From Candidatus Tenderia electrophaga (GTDB taxonomy: Bacteria > Pseudomonadota > Gammaproteobacteria > Tenderiales > Tenderiaceae), in NCBI GenBank assembly GCA_001447805.1, contig CP013099.1, positions 3,331,181-3,395,180 on the forward strand: a stretch of DNA of 64,000 bases. Direction: 5' to 3'. The position numbers were made by a program, and so were the translations under genes. Of the stretch, positions 39,736 to 49,192 are shown piece by piece; within the stretch, counting starts at the first letter, position 1; every line of letters begins with the position of its first letter. The notes under the pieces were generated by a model. The model did not search any database. It saw nothing but the letters and a program-made list of their open reading frames with translations, and had not been told where the DNA came from.

Positions 39736-39837
39736 GGGCGGACCTTGTGGTGGGTTTTGTCGCATTATAAACCAGCCCGGCGCGGGGCAAAGTCTGCTAC
39801 CATACGCCGTTATAAATCAGGTAAGTCGGTATAACAG

Positions 39838-40545
39838 ATGCGTCTAGAAGACTATTTTTCCCGCCGGGATAACCGAATCCTGGTCAGCCGCCGCCAGGCC
39901 AGCAGCTTCGCCAAAAAGATCGCCGGTGATTTCAATCCCATCCACGATGAAGACGCCAAACGCTTTTGTGTTCCGGGCGATCTGTTGTTTGCCCTGGGCC
40001 TGCATCATTACGGTTTGAGTCAGCGCATGTGCATCAACTTCGGCGGCATGGTGTCGGACAGCGTGCCGCTGTTGTTTAGCGAATCCGACGGCGATGACAT
40101 CAGCATCTGCGATGAAAACGGCAAGGAATATCTGAACATCAGCCGTTCGGGCCAACGCAGCGGCGACGAAGCGTTGATCAGCGAATTGACCCAGCGCTAT
40201 GTGGAATTCTCGGGCCAGACCTTCCCTCATATCCTGGTGCCCTTGATGAAGGAAAAGCAGCTCATGATCAATACCGACCGGCCGCTGGTGATCTACGAAC
40301 GCATGGTGATTAATCTTGATGACCTGGACATCCGCGGGCCGCGCTTGGAGTTGAGCAGCTCAAACCTGGATGTGGAAGGCAAGCGCGGTAATGTCAGTGT
40401 AAGGTTCGTCGTTAAAGACGCGGAGCGGACCGTGGGCCACGGCGAAAAGCACATCGTGCTCAGCGGTCTGCGTGAATACGATCAGGCCAAGATCGATCAG
40501 CTGGTGACGGATTACAATGCCCGTAAGGAATCGTACCAGGGCTAG
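39838..40545 (+). CDS. DUF3581 family protein
   Basis: The 235-residue product is soluble. It has a MaoC/hot-dog-like stretch near the N-terminus (KKIAGDFNPIHDEDAKRFCVPGD) where DFNPIH resembles the hydratase motif of R-specific enoyl-CoA hydratases. The rest fits DUF3581 (LYYG-type strands, EYDQAKIDQLVTDYNARKESYQG at the end). Catalysis is unproven. Confidence 0.8.
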   Translation: MRLEDYFSRRDNRILVSRRQASSFAKKIAGDFNPIHDEDAKRFCVPGDLLFALGLHHYGLSQRMCINFGGMVSDSVPLLFSESDGDDISICDENGKEYLNISRSGQRSGDEALISELTQRYVEFSGQTFPHILVPLMKEKQLMINTDRPLVIYERMVINLDDLDIRGPRLELSSSNLDVEGKRGNVSVRFVVKDAERTVGHGEKHIVLSGLREYDQAKIDQLVTDYNARKESYQG

Positions 40546-40547
40546 CG

Positions 40548-41072
40548 TTAGTGCCAATAATCGTAAAGGCCGCTGACCGAACCGGGCAGTAGGCTCACCC
40601 AGCCGGCGTACTCCTCGTCATCCATATCCAGCTCGTCCTCGCGCAGCAGCGCCAGGGTGGCGATGGGCTCCAGCAGTGATTGTTGCTCCTTGGGCAGTTC
40701 CCGCCACACCTCTTCGTAATCCGAAAGCGCCAGCATGAAACCGAAGCACCAACCGTCATAGACCTCAAAACTGTCGCCGTCCTCGTCTTCTTCTTCGATC
40801 ACCATGGGCTCGAAGGGCTCGGCCGATTCCAGCTCGATGGCGATGTCCTGATACATGCGCAGCAAAAGTTCATTGATCTGCGCCGTCGCCTCGGCTTCGC
40901 CCAGCACCGCCTCCAGGATGGCGGACTCGTCGTCATCGGCGCGGCTGACGATCAGGGCGGTGAGATAGCCGTGGGCCTCGTCGATGGCCAGGCACTCCTC
41001 ATGGGTGAGCAGGAACTCATCCAGTTCGGCCAGCTCAGAGTCTGACAAGTCGGTGTCGGCTACGGTATTCAT
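40548..41072 (-). CDS. UPF0149 (YgfB/YecA) family protein
   Basis: The 174-residue acidic helical protein matches UPF0149: LSDSELAELDEFLLTHE, IDEAHGYLTALIV and the conserved DGWCFGFMLALSDYEEVW. The C-terminal SEC-C zinc motif found in YecA is absent, so it is closer to YgfB-like forms. Function not established here. It is convergent with the DUF3581 gene, two bases apart. Confidence 0.85.
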   Translation of the reverse strand: MNTVADTDLSDSELAELDEFLLTHEECLAIDEAHGYLTALIVSRADDDESAILEAVLGEAEATAQINELLLRMYQDIAIELESAEPFEPMVIEEEDEDGDSFEVYDGWCFGFMLALSDYEEVWRELPKEQQSLLEPIATLALLREDELDMDDEEYAGWVSLLPGSVSGLYDYWH

Positions 41073-41192
41073 GGTGTGTCCTGTCCCTGTGTAAAAGTGC
41101 TGCCATCATACACCAGCGCGCTCAACTATATGCGGTTGGACAGCGGCCTGGCGGGCGCATAGAATAGTTGAGTTCGCTACTAGGTTATTTCC

Positions 41193-42668
41193 ATGAAGCA
41201 TAGTCCCCGCAGCCTCCCCCTGAGCAACTCCTTCGCCGCCCTGCCCGATGACTTTTATTCACGGGTGGCGCCCACGCCGTTTCAGAGCGAGGCGGCGCTG
41301 ATCCATGTCAATCGCGCCGCCGTCGAGCTGCTCGAGCTCGATCCGGCGTGTGCGCAGGACGAGGACTTTGTCCACATCTTCAGCGGTCGCCGGCGGCTGG
41401 AGCAGGGCGCCCCCATCGCCATGCGTTATGCCGGGCATCAGTTCGGCCATTTCGTACCCCAGTTGGGTGACGGGCGCGCCATCATGCTGGGGGAAACCAC
41501 TAATAGCAAAGGGGAAAAATGGGAGATTCAGCTCAAGGGTTCGGGCATGACGCCCTATTCGCGTATGGGCGACGGCCGTGCCGTGCTGCGCTCCACCCTT
41601 CGCGAATATCTGTGCAGCGAGGCCATGCACGGCCTGGGCATCCCCACCACCCGCGCCCTGTGCATTATCGGCAGCGACGACAAGGTCTATCGCGAACAGA
41701 TCGAGCGCGGCGCCGTGCTGACGCGTTTGGCCCCCAGCCATGTGCGTTTCGGATCTTTAGAGTATTTTTACTACCGCAACAAGCATGAGCAACTCAAGCA
41801 GCTGATCGACTATGTCATCGAACAGCACTTTCCCGCGCTGGCCGATGCCGAGCAGCCGGTACTGGCGCTGCTGCACGAGGTGATCAGCCGCACCGCCCGG
41901 CTCATGGCCCAGTGGCAGGCGGTGGGTTTTTGCCACGGGGTAATGAACAGCGACAACATGTCCATTCTCGGCCTGACCCTGGACTACGGCCCCTTCGGTT
42001 TCCTCGAGGGGTACAATCCGCGCCATGTCTGCAATCATTCCGATCATCAGGGTCGCTACGCCTATGACCAGCAACCCGAAATCGGCCTGTGGAACCTGGC
42101 CTGCCTGGCCCAGACGCTGTTGCCCTTCATGAGCGAGGAGCAGGCCAAGGACGCGCTGAATCAGTACGCCGGGCAGTACGGCCGGCATTACCGCCAATTG
42201 ATGGCGGCCAAGCTGGGCTTCGAAATCGGCGATGAAACGATTCACACCCTGGTCGAACGGCTGTTGCAGCACATGCAGTTGGCGCAGACCGATTTCACCC
42301 GCCTGTTCCGCGAACTCTGCAATGTTGAGCGCGACAGCGACGCGCCGCATGACACGCTGCGTAACATGTTTGTCGACCGTGAGGGCTTCGATGCCTGGCT
42401 CAGCGACTATCGCGCCGCCTTGCGACAGTCCGCCAAGCCGGACGCCGAGCGCCAAGCGCTGATGAAACGCACCAATCCCAAATACGTGCTGCGCAACTAC
42501 ATGGCCCAGATCGCCATCGACAAGGCGGAGCGAGAACGGGACTACAGCGAGATCGATACGCTCATGCAGATCATGCAACGGCCCTTCGACGAGTGGCCGC
42601 AGCTCGAGCACTACGCCGACCCGCCGCCGGATTGGGCGGGCGAGATCGAGGTCAGCTGTTCCTCGTGA
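41193..42668 (+). CDS. selO: Protein adenylyltransferase SelO (YdiU)
   Basis: SelO is a pseudokinase that AMPylates proteins and takes part in redox homeostasis. The 491-residue protein shows the conserved blocks MRYAGHQFGHFVPQLGDGRA, LKGSGMTPYSRMGDGRAVLR, the flipped active-site segment GFCHGVMNSDNMSILGLTLDYGPFGFL and PKYVLRNYMAQIAI. The C-terminal selenocysteine/cysteine region reads EVSCSS, with Cys rather than Sec in the usual position. Confidence 0.95.
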   Translation: MKHSPRSLPLSNSFAALPDDFYSRVAPTPFQSEAALIHVNRAAVELLELDPACAQDEDFVHIFSGRRRLEQGAPIAMRYAGHQFGHFVPQLGDGRAIMLGETTNSKGEKWEIQLKGSGMTPYSRMGDGRAVLRSTLREYLCSEAMHGLGIPTTRALCIIGSDDKVYREQIERGAVLTRLAPSHVRFGSLEYFYYRNKHEQLKQLIDYVIEQHFPALADAEQPVLALLHEVISRTARLMAQWQAVGFCHGVMNSDNMSILGLTLDYGPFGFLEGYNPRHVCNHSDHQGRYAYDQQPEIGLWNLACLAQTLLPFMSEEQAKDALNQYAGQYGRHYRQLMAAKLGFEIGDETIHTLVERLLQHMQLAQTDFTRLFRELCNVERDSDAPHDTLRNMFVDREGFDAWLSDYRAALRQSAKPDAERQALMKRTNPKYVLRNYMAQIAIDKAERERDYSEIDTLMQIMQRPFDEWPQLEHYADPPPDWAGEIEVSCSS

Positions 42669-42682
42669 TGTGATTCGGGACG

Positions 42683-43072
42683 CTACTGATTGCGCATGAA
42701 GTCCGCGGTCTTGAACAGGGAATGGAGCAGGTGTTGCTTCAATAACGGATCTTCGATGTCCATGTCCTCCAGCGCCTGGGTCATGCACAGCATCCAGGCG
42801 TCGCGGGCCGCTTCATCCACCGCGAAGGGCAGGTGCCGGGCGCGCAGGCGCGGATGGCCGAATTCCTCCATATAAAGCGGCGGGCCGCCCAGCCAGCCGG
42901 AAAGAAACTTGAACAGCTTGTCGCGCGAACCGCTGAGATCCTGCGGATGCATGGCGCGGATGGCCCGGGCCTCGGGCAGGGTGTCCATTAATTCATAAAA
43001 ACGGTCCACCAGTGTGCGCAGCGCCGTTTCGCCGCCGAGTTTCTGATAGGGGCTGAGGTCTTCGTTCACCAT
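42683..43072 (-). CDS. Truncated haemoglobin, group II (TrHbO-like)
   Basis: The 129-residue protein has the 2/2 globin pattern: YQKLGGETALRTLVDRFYELMD, PQDLSGSRDKLFKFLSGWLGGPPLY, the proximal His in HPRLRARHLPF and Trp-G8 in RDAWMLCM. Group II members bind oxygen or NO. It lies three bases from the DUF938 methyltransferase gene on the same strand, downstream of it. Confidence 0.93.
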   Translation of the reverse strand: MVNEDLSPYQKLGGETALRTLVDRFYELMDTLPEARAIRAMHPQDLSGSRDKLFKFLSGWLGGPPLYMEEFGHPRLRARHLPFAVDEAARDAWMLCMTQALEDMDIEDPLLKQHLLHSLFKTADFMRNQ

Positions 43073-43075
43073 GGG

Positions 43076-43669
43076 TCAGGGCTTCTTCCAGAGCAAGATA
43101 CGGTTGTTGGCCGGCAGGGGATAATCCTGTTCAAATATCAGACCGGCCTGTCGCGCCAGCTTATCCAGTTCGTCAAATTCGCGCACGCCCATGCCCGGGT
43201 CGCTCTGTTTGAGGCGCAGATCGAAACGGGCGTTGCTTGCGCTGGTGTGGCGGCCGCCGAAACTGAAGGGGCCGTAAAGCATGAATAGCCCGTCCGGCGG
43301 CAGCAATTCACCGACGCCGGCGAAAAACGCGACCACGTCTTGCCAGTGCATGATGTGGGCGGTGTTGGCGGAGAACACGGCGTCCACGTCCAGCGTCGGC
43401 CAGTCACCACTCAGCACATCCAGTTCAATGGGGCCGTGGACATTGTCCAGCGCCGCTTCGTTCAACCACTGTTGGATGGCGGCATGGTTTTGCAGACGAT
43501 CGCTGGTATGCCAGGTCAAGTGGGGCAACTTGGCGGCGAAGTACGCGGCATGCTGGCCGGTGCCGCTGCCCACTTCCAGTACCGCGCGTTTGTTCGCCAG
43601 CAGCGGCCCGATCACGGCAAGGATAGGATCCCGGTTGCGGTCGCAGGCGTCAGAATACGGTTTGTTCAT
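43076..43669 (-). CDS. DUF938 SAM-dependent methyltransferase-like protein
   Basis: The 197-residue protein has the DUF938 start MNKPYSDACDRNRDPIL, the SAM motif VLEVGSGTGQHAAYFA and the conserved NTAHIMHWQDV and LYGPFSFGGRHTSASN segments. ATG 43669 is chosen because the family usually starts as MxKPxSxAxxRNxxPIL; ATG 43690 is also in frame. Substrate unknown. Confidence 0.87.
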   Translation of the reverse strand: MNKPYSDACDRNRDPILAVIGPLLANKRAVLEVGSGTGQHAAYFAAKLPHLTWHTSDRLQNHAAIQQWLNEAALDNVHGPIELDVLSGDWPTLDVDAVFSANTAHIMHWQDVVAFFAGVGELLPPDGLFMLYGPFSFGGRHTSASNARFDLRLKQSDPGMGVREFDELDKLARQAGLIFEQDYPLPANNRILLWKKP

Positions 43670-43720
43670 GCTCATCTCGTAATGGTTCATCGCCGGCCAC
43701 TAAGGTAACATCCCGGGCCT

Positions 43721-43972
43721 ATGGATAACACAGACGCGCTTTGGGGTGATCCGGCACTGCTGCTGAAGCTGGCCGCCTATCGCATGCCCTTCGGCAAATA
43801 CACCGGTCGGCTGCTCATTGATTTGCCCGAACCCTATGTGGTGTGGTTTGCCAACAAGGGATTTCCCAAAGGCGAACTCGGCGATCTGCTGCGCATCGTG
43901 CATGAGATTAAGGTCAACGGTTTGGAATACTTGTTCGATCCGTTCAGGCAGGAGCCACCTCGGTCACCGTGA
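43721..43972 (+). CDS. DUF3820 family small protein
   Basis: The 83-residue protein carries the DUF3820 pattern: RMPFGKYTGRLLIDLPEPYVVWFANKGFPKGELGDLL. The family is short and uncharacterised. The 3' end overlaps the convergent trmO gene by 29 bases. Confidence 0.88.
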   Translation: MDNTDALWGDPALLLKLAAYRMPFGKYTGRLLIDLPEPYVVWFANKGFPKGELGDLLRIVHEIKVNGLEYLFDPFRQEPPRSP

Positions 43973-44645
43973 TGTGTGCCGGGTCGAGGATTTTAACGCG
44001 CAGGGTCAGGTCGTAAAGCGGCAGGGTGAATATCCTACGGCCGGCGTTACGCAGTTCCGGCGGCCGCGGGTCGTGTTGCAGGACTTCGATGATCAGCTGT
44101 CGTAAGTCGCGATAGTTCTCTTCCAAGCCGGTGAGTCGTTGCTCGACTTGGGGGCTGAACACGACTTCAAATTGCGGCTCTGGGGTTTGCGGCAAAAAGG
44201 CGCTGCGGGCATCCGGAATGGCATCAACATAGGGTAGGTAGGGCTTGACATCGATCACGGGGGTGCCCTCGATTAGGTCGATGCCTTTTACGTGCAGCCG
44301 TACTTTGCCTTTGTCTGTTTCCATACCTTCAAGCGTCACCAGAGATTGGCCGATGCCGCTGGGGCGATTGGGTGAGCGGCTTGCCCACAGGCCGTAGGTC
44401 GCGCCGTCTGCGTGTGGCGGCTGGACTGACAGCTGCACCTCTTTGTCCAGATTTTCGTGAAATAGAAACAGCACCCAGAGGTGCGAGAAGCCGTCCAGTC
44501 CCACAAAGGCCTCTGCACGATCATAGGGCGGGTAGAATTCGATCCAGCCGCGCGCCGCCGGGGCGCGGCGTGCCTGTTTGGGCGTGCCGAAACGCTGCTT
44601 GAAACAGGAGTGCATGACACCGATGGCTTGGAGTTCAAATTTCAT
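43944..44645 (-). CDS. trmO: tRNA (t6A37) N6-methyltransferase TrmO
   Basis: TrmO (TsaA/YaeB) methylates t6A at position 37 of tRNA-Thr. The 233-residue product has the beta-barrel SAM-binding motifs IGVMHSCFKQRFGTPKQ, FVGLDGFSHLWVLFLFH and ASRSPNRPSGIGQSLV, and the C-terminal TsaA extension (LPLYDLTLRVKILD). Its start overlaps the stop of the upstream DUF3025 gene by four bases. Confidence 0.95.
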   Translation of the reverse strand: MKFELQAIGVMHSCFKQRFGTPKQARRAPAARGWIEFYPPYDRAEAFVGLDGFSHLWVLFLFHENLDKEVQLSVQPPHADGATYGLWASRSPNRPSGIGQSLVTLEGMETDKGKVRLHVKGIDLIEGTPVIDVKPYLPYVDAIPDARSAFLPQTPEPQFEVVFSPQVEQRLTGLEENYRDLRQLIIEVLQHDPRPPELRNAGRRIFTLPLYDLTLRVKILDPAHITVTEVAPA

Positions 44646-45541
44646 CCCTCGCCCCCCTTGCGGCTTTTTATCTGGCCGCGACGGCCCGGCCGAAAATAGT
44701 GTGTGTTTCGGTAATAGCGTTCGCAGCCGTTGTCTTTATCCCAGCCCGGCATGCCGAGAATCGGGAAGGGGTGCAGGTCTTTGGGCTGAGTCAGCACCTC
44801 GCCGGCGCAGAATAGGGCGGCCAGTTTTTGGTCCAGCCAGGCCAGTTGTTCGGAATTTGTGCGGTCAAAAAAAGAGGCGTCGGTCTCAATCAATAGGGTG
44901 TTGGCGGTCATGCCCAGGTAAGGGGCCAAGCCCTTCTCATACAGGGCGTGGCCGAAGCTGATACAGGCCAGTTTGCCTCCGAGTTCGTCACGGCATTGCC
45001 AGAACAGCTCGTGCCAACGGAATTCGCGGATCATTTGCAGCAGCCTGGCATCTGCAGAGACGATTACCGCACCGCCTTCGTCGAACAGGGACAGCATGTT
45101 TTCCAAGGGCGAGCGGCGTCCCCGTTCGCCCCTTAGCTCAAGCCGCCGCCGCGCTTGGGGAAGGTGGGCGGCGTTGATCGCCGCCTTGGTGGCCGGAAAC
45201 ATGAGCCAGCTCAGGAATTGAAAAAAGTCATGCCAGTTGTGGCGCCGCGTCTGCAGTTCACCGCTGCGGTAGATGCGCGGCGCGTAGTGGTCCTCGAAAC
45301 GATCCGGCGTGTCATCCTGGGCCACGACAGTGAGCGCTTTGCCCGCCAGAGTGCGAATAGGCTCGGCCCGTTCATCCAGCATGGCCTGGTAATCGGCCAG
45401 CTGCGGCCAGTGGTCGAAGCCGGCGAATCGGGCGGCCAGGTGGCGCAGCGGGGCGTACATCGGCGAGGTCGATGCAAAATCCGGCGTCCAGCCCGGCAGT
45501 GAGTGGCAATGACGCAAACCTATCCGCCTCTGTATGTCCTC
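44642..45541 (-). CDS. DUF3025 family protein
   Basis: The 299-residue protein shows typical DUF3025 features: YAPRIYRSGELQTRRHNWHDFFQFLSW, PATKAAINAAH, FWQCRDELGGKLACISFGHALYEK and PFPILGMPGWDKDN. No enzymatic function is established. It is translationally coupled to trmO (ATGA overlap). Start choice is uncertain: ATG 45541 has no good ribosome binding site, and TTG 45604 is an alternative. Confidence 0.8.
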   Translation of the reverse strand, partial: EDIQRRIGLRHCHSLPGWTPDFASTSPMYAPLRHLAARFAGFDHWPQLADYQAMLDERAEPIRTLAGKALTVVAQDDTPDRFEDHYAPRIYRSGELQTRRHNWHDFFQFLSWLMFPATKAAINAAHLPQARRRLELRGERGRRSPLENMLSLFDEGGAVIVSADARLLQMIREFRWHELFWQCRDELGGKLACISFGHALYEKGLAPYLGMTANTLLIETDASFFDRTNSEQLAWLDQKLAALFCAGEVLTQPKDLHPFPILGMPGWDKDNGCERYYRNTHYFRPGRRGQIKSRKGGEG

Positions 45542-45621
45542 CATCGGGGCCAATAGTATAACGGTGCGGGCGCCGCGCTTGTATTTCGATTGCGCTTGCG
45601 GCAAGATGCGCGCTGTTTAAC

Positions 45622-45698
45622 GGAGCGGTAGTTCAGTTGGTTAGAATACCGGCCTGTCACGCCGGGGGTCGCGGGTTCGAGTCCCGTCCGCTCCGCCA
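45622..45698 (+). tRNA. tRNA-Asp (GTC anticodon)
   Basis: The acceptor stem GGAGCGG pairs with CCGCTCC, followed by G and encoded CCA. The anticodon arm CCGGC-CTGTCAC-GCCGG gives GTC. The T-arm contains GGGTTCGAGTCCC. Confidence 0.97.
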
Positions 45699-45750
45699 TG
45701 TTTCCCGTTCGGGTATAGTGTCGTTTTTTAGCCTCGAATACGGAAACGCT

Positions 45751-46203
45751 ATGCACATCTGGGTCGATGCCGACGCCTGTCCCGCCGTCATCAAAGAGAT
45801 TCTCTACCGCGCTGCCGAGCGCGTCCACATCCCCTTGACCCTAGTGGCCAATCAGCCGCTGCGCACACCGCCGTCGCGCTATATCAAGACCGTCCAGGTG
45901 TCCCCCGGTTTCGATGTCGCCGACAACCTGATTGTCAAACGCGTGGTGGCCGGCGACCTGGTGATTACCGCTGATATACCCCTGGCCGCCGAGGTGATCG
46001 AGAAGGGCGGCCACGCCCTCAATCCGCGCGGTGAGTTTTACAGTCGGGAGAATATCCGCGAGCGCCTGGCCATGCGCGACTTCATGGAGACCCTGCGCAG
46101 CAGCGGGGTGCAGACCGGCGGCCCCAACGCCCTGCATCAGCGTGACCGGCAGAGCTTCGCTAACCAGTTGGATCGTTTTCTGGCGCGTCTCGACACCCTT
46201 TAA
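45751..46203 (+). CDS. YaiI/YqxD family protein (UPF0178)
   Basis: The 150-residue protein starts [18 protein letters not shown], the signature of UPF0178 with a PIN-like/NYN-type acidic site, and contains [25 protein letters not shown] and [23 protein letters not shown] nuclease-like fold is suggested; activity is not established. ATG 45751 is 53 bases after tRNA-Asp. Confidence 0.9.
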   Translation: MHIWVDADACPAVIKEILYRAAERVHIPLTLVANQPLRTPPSRYIKTVQVSPGFDVADNLIVKRVVAGDLVITADIPLAAEVIEKGGHALNPRGEFYSRENIRERLAMRDFMETLRSSGVQTGGPNALHQRDRQSFANQLDRFLARLDTL

Positions 46204-46619
46204 AACGCCGGTTGCGCGCTAACCAGCATGGAAATTTCGCGCAACAGCAACAACAGGCCCACGGCCATCATCACCATGCCGATCATGCGCGCCCGTGGCC
46301 CTTCGATGAGCACCACCGTAATCGGCAGGCGCATGCTTTTGGGGGGCAGGCGCGCGGCCTGCATGATCAGCAGGCCGAACCAGGCGAAGGTTAAAATGGG
46401 CAGGCTGCGCATGACGCCGAAGGCGATGCTGGCGACATAGGCCTTTTTCTGATTCAGGGCCACGATGGCCTCGTGGGAGCGGTCCAGCGGCATCTGCATG
46501 AGGAAAAAATCGATTATCGGCTCCAGCCACAACAGGATAAGGATGTAGAGCGCGATCAGGATGAGCCAGGTCTTGCGCATCTGTTTGTCAGCGGGGATGA
46601 TTTCGTTTTTGCGTTTCAT
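46200..46619 (-). CDS. Three-helix membrane protein, unknown
   Basis: The 139-residue protein has helices around [44 protein letters not shown] and [20 protein letters not shown]. No family recognised. The start is seven bases after the alpha/beta hydrolase stop on the same strand. Confidence 0.7.
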   Translation of the reverse strand: MKRKNEIIPADKQMRKTWLILIALYILILLWLEPIIDFFLMQMPLDRSHEAIVALNQKKAYVASIAFGVMRSLPILTFAWFGLLIMQAARLPPKSMRLPITVVLIEGPRARMIGMVMMAVGLLLLLREISMLVSAQPAF

Positions 46620-46625
46620 AGGGGC

Positions 46626-47501
46626 CTATTGTGAAGCAACTGCGCGGCGATTACACCAGTCTTGGATGGCCAGGCGCGCCTCGTCCGGTCGTTCGGTGAG
46701 CATCCAGTGATCGGCGTCGATGATCTTGAACTCGGTGTTCGGCAGCCGGGCCAGACGGGCTTGGGTCTGGGACAGGTCGGTCAGCTTCACTCCCCGGGAT
46801 AGCAAGACCAACACCGGCGCCTGGAGGTCCGCCAGCGGTGGCAGCGGGGCGGTGGCCGCGTAGAGGTCCTGCAGATAATTGGCCGTGGGCAGATATTTGA
46901 GATCGCTTAGCGGCCGGGCATAGATCTTATCGATACGGGTGTCGGGTTGGTGGCGCAGCAATTCTCGCGTGCGGCGATCCAGTTGTTGCAGATCCAGCGT
47001 CGGGAAGTGTCTGCGTTTGATCCCCGCCGCATTCAACAGCCGGAGTATGGTGATCAGGGGCGGTAGCAAACCGCGCAGCCGCGCCACGCGGGCCAGCGTG
47101 CCCTGCAGGCATTGCGGTACCACAGGGTCGATGAGGATCAAGCCGGCCGTCATGTGGGGGTGGCCGTGGGCGTAATGCAGGGCCAGTTGCGCGCCCAGGC
47201 TGTGGCCCAGCAGCACGACACGGCGATAGCCCGCTTGGGCCAGTATGCCGTGCAGATCCTCACACCAAACGGCATGGCCGATGCGGCCGCGCACCAGGGA
47301 ACCGCCGTGGCCGCGCAGGTCCAGGCGCAGCAGGTCCCAGGGCGGGTCGAGGGTGAGGGTGTCCACCAGCTCCGACCAGCGGCTCGAATTGCTGGCCAGG
47401 CCGTGCAGCATCACCAGGGCGGTGCCGCTATGGTCGCGGCGCCGCAGGCGGTAAGCGATCCGGGCGCCGTCATCGCTGCAATAATAGTGCTGCGTCTCCA
47501 T
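46626..47501 (-). CDS. Alpha/beta hydrolase
   Basis: The 291-residue protein has the alpha/beta-hydrolase fold: oxyanion region LVMLHGLASNSSRW, nucleophile elbow LLGHSLGAQLALHYAH (Ser), an acidic residue near VLVLLSRGVKLTDLSQ and the terminal His in DADHWMLTERPDE. Substrate unknown. It is followed by a membrane-protein gene on the same strand. Confidence 0.9.
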   Translation of the reverse strand: METQHYYCSDDGARIAYRLRRRDHSGTALVMLHGLASNSSRWSELVDTLTLDPPWDLLRLDLRGHGGSLVRGRIGHAVWCEDLHGILAQAGYRRVVLLGHSLGAQLALHYAHGHPHMTAGLILIDPVVPQCLQGTLARVARLRGLLPPLITILRLLNAAGIKRRHFPTLDLQQLDRRTRELLRHQPDTRIDKIYARPLSDLKYLPTANYLQDLYAATAPLPPLADLQAPVLVLLSRGVKLTDLSQTQARLARLPNTEFKIIDADHWMLTERPDEARLAIQDWCNRRAVASQ

Positions 47502-47514
47502 CTCTCCATAACAG

Positions 47515-47539
47515 AAAAGCCCGCGCGGGGCGGGCTTTT
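47515..47539 (-). terminator. Terminator after the DUF3817 gene
   Basis: AAAAGCCCG (47515-47523) pairs with CGGGCTTTT (47531-47539). It lies after the stop of the DUF3817 gene on the minus strand, before the alpha/beta hydrolase gene, and is symmetric enough to work in both directions. Confidence 0.8.
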
Positions 47540-47564
47540 CATGCGTTTGGTGTGTGACTGGCGT

Positions 47565-47864
47565 TCAATTCTGCAGGGCGGGCTGCAGCGTCTCTTTTTT
47601 GAGCCGCGCTTCCAGGACAAAGCAGCCGAAGGGCAGCATCCCCGCCAGCATGACGGCCAGGATGAAGCGGTCCGACCACCCGTGGCGCTGGGCCGCCAGC
47701 AGGGCCAGGCCGACATAGGCGATAAATAACATGCCGTGGGTCATGCCCACTACGGAGACCGCCTCCGGATGGCCCCAGTAGTACTTCAGCGGCATGGCGA
47801 TAAACAATAAAACCAGGAACGACAACCCTTCGATCAGGCTGATAAGTCTGAAGCTATTCAACAT
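47565..47864 (-). CDS. DUF3817 family membrane protein
   Basis: The 99-residue protein has three membrane helices and the family pattern FRLISLIEGLSFLVLLFIAMPLKYYWG followed by VVGMTHGMLFIAYV. Function not established. Confidence 0.88.
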   Translation of the reverse strand: MLNSFRLISLIEGLSFLVLLFIAMPLKYYWGHPEAVSVVGMTHGMLFIAYVGLALLAAQRHGWSDRFILAVMLAGMLPFGCFVLEARLKKETLQPALQN

Positions 47865-47984
47865 GGCGCATTCTCTTCGTGTAGTAAACCGAAAGCCGCT
47901 TTGAGTTTTTTTGTGATTGCGGCGTTTAATTATTGTCCGGTCATGGTACCCCAGGCGCGTCCCGCCTGCCAGTGCGCGCCTTGC

Positions 47985-48833
47985 TCAGCCCCGCGGCGTC
48001 TTGGACGTGCTCAATAAGCCTTTGATTTCTTTGATCTCGTCACGCATGGCGCGCAACTCCCCTTGCAAGAATTCAGTATCCGCATCCACTTTGGCGGTGA
48101 TGTGTTGGCTGGTCTGCTCCAGTTCGCTGTGCTGTACCTCCTGCACCGCGTTAACGATCACCGCCATCAGCAGGTTGAGTACGGTGAAGGTGGCGATGAG
48201 GATGAAGGGCAGGAAGAACAGCCAGGCGTGGGGATAGACCTCCATCACCGGGCGCACGATACCCATGGACCAGGACTCCAGGGTCATGATCTGGAACAGG
48301 GTATAGGCGCTGGCGCCCAGGCTGCCGAACCACTCGGGAAAGCGCTCGCCGAACAGGTTGGTGGCCATCACCGCGGCGACATAGAAGATGATGCACATGA
48401 TGGCGCCCACAGACCCCAGTCCGGGGATGGCCCTGAGCATGCCCGCCACCACCTTGCGCATGGAGGGCACCATAGTGAGCAGGCGCAGCACCCGCAACAC
48501 CCGCAGGGCGCGTAATACCTCGAAGGGCCCGGTGGCCGGCACCAGGGCGATGGCCACCACGAGAAAATCGAATACGCTCCAGGGGTCGCGGAAAAAGGCC
48601 AGGCGGTGCACCAACAGGCGTAGCGTGATTTCCACCACGAAGACCGCCAGGATGACGGCGTCCAAGCCATGCAGCAGTTCGCCCCAAGCGGCCACGATGT
48701 CGGCGTCGGTCAGCAGGCCGAGGACGGCGGCATTGATCAGGATCAGGGTGATGATGAATCGTTGAAACCGCTGGTCGTCGATAAAGGTCTTGAGTTTCAG
48801 ACGCCAGCTCGGCCAGTGGGTTGGGGTGTTCAT
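47985..48833 (-). CDS. Voltage-gated sodium channel-like ion transporter (BacNav type)
   Basis: The 282-residue protein has the one-domain, six-helix plan: S1 (FIITLILINAAVLGL), S4 with Arg every third residue (RALRVLRVLRLLTMVPSMR), pore helix and selectivity filter TLESWSM, S6 (FILIATFTVLNLLMAVIVNAV) and a C-terminal coiled coil. The LESWS filter matches NaChBac-family sodium channels. Such channels often support motility or pH homeostasis; its role here is inferred. Confidence 0.92.
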   Translation of the reverse strand: MNTPTHWPSWRLKLKTFIDDQRFQRFIITLILINAAVLGLLTDADIVAAWGELLHGLDAVILAVFVVEITLRLLVHRLAFFRDPWSVFDFLVVAIALVPATGPFEVLRALRVLRVLRLLTMVPSMRKVVAGMLRAIPGLGSVGAIMCIIFYVAAVMATNLFGERFPEWFGSLGASAYTLFQIMTLESWSMGIVRPVMEVYPHAWLFFLPFILIATFTVLNLLMAVIVNAVQEVQHSELEQTSQHITAKVDADTEFLQGELRAMRDEIKEIKGLLSTSKTPRG

Positions 48834-49192
48834 GCTTTATTCTTCAAGTAATGACAAGCGCCTAGGGAGACGGGCCCTCATCTTACACGTTCAACTTGAG
48901 CGCGCACAGGGAGCGCACGCTGTGATAATATCGCTTCCGCGTGAGTGGCGGCTTGATGAGCGAGTGAAGCGCCGCGAGCGAATGAAGCGCGTAACAGACG
49001 AGAGACGCGCGGAGTGTGGCGCAGGCCCCGCCGATGGCGAGAGAGGGCGGGGTCGTGTGCCTTTAATCCCACCTTGAACCCCTTCCTTATGGCTGCGCGG
49101 GCGGATCTGAAACCGGGCCAATTTTGACTTGGGATACGATTTAGCGTTAGTTTCTATCACTCTGAATCGGAGCGTTGTCGAGGGGAAATACC
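48834..49192. other. 359-base gap without a supported gene
   Basis: The stretch holds the promoter region for the gene at 49193 (candidate TTGACT at 49124-49129) and a purine-rich, repetitive tract around 48940-49060 with a short direct repeat (GCGAGTGAAGCG/GCGAATGAAGCG). A minus-strand ORF at 48891-49160 is Arg/Ser-rich, has no recognisable domain and is not called. Confidence 0.5.

Noticed and set aside
48891..49160. Minus-strand ORF of 89 residues between the ion channel and the 49193 gene
   Set aside because: Arg/Ser-rich with no domain and no good start; more likely an artefact of a GC-rich, repetitive intergenic tract.
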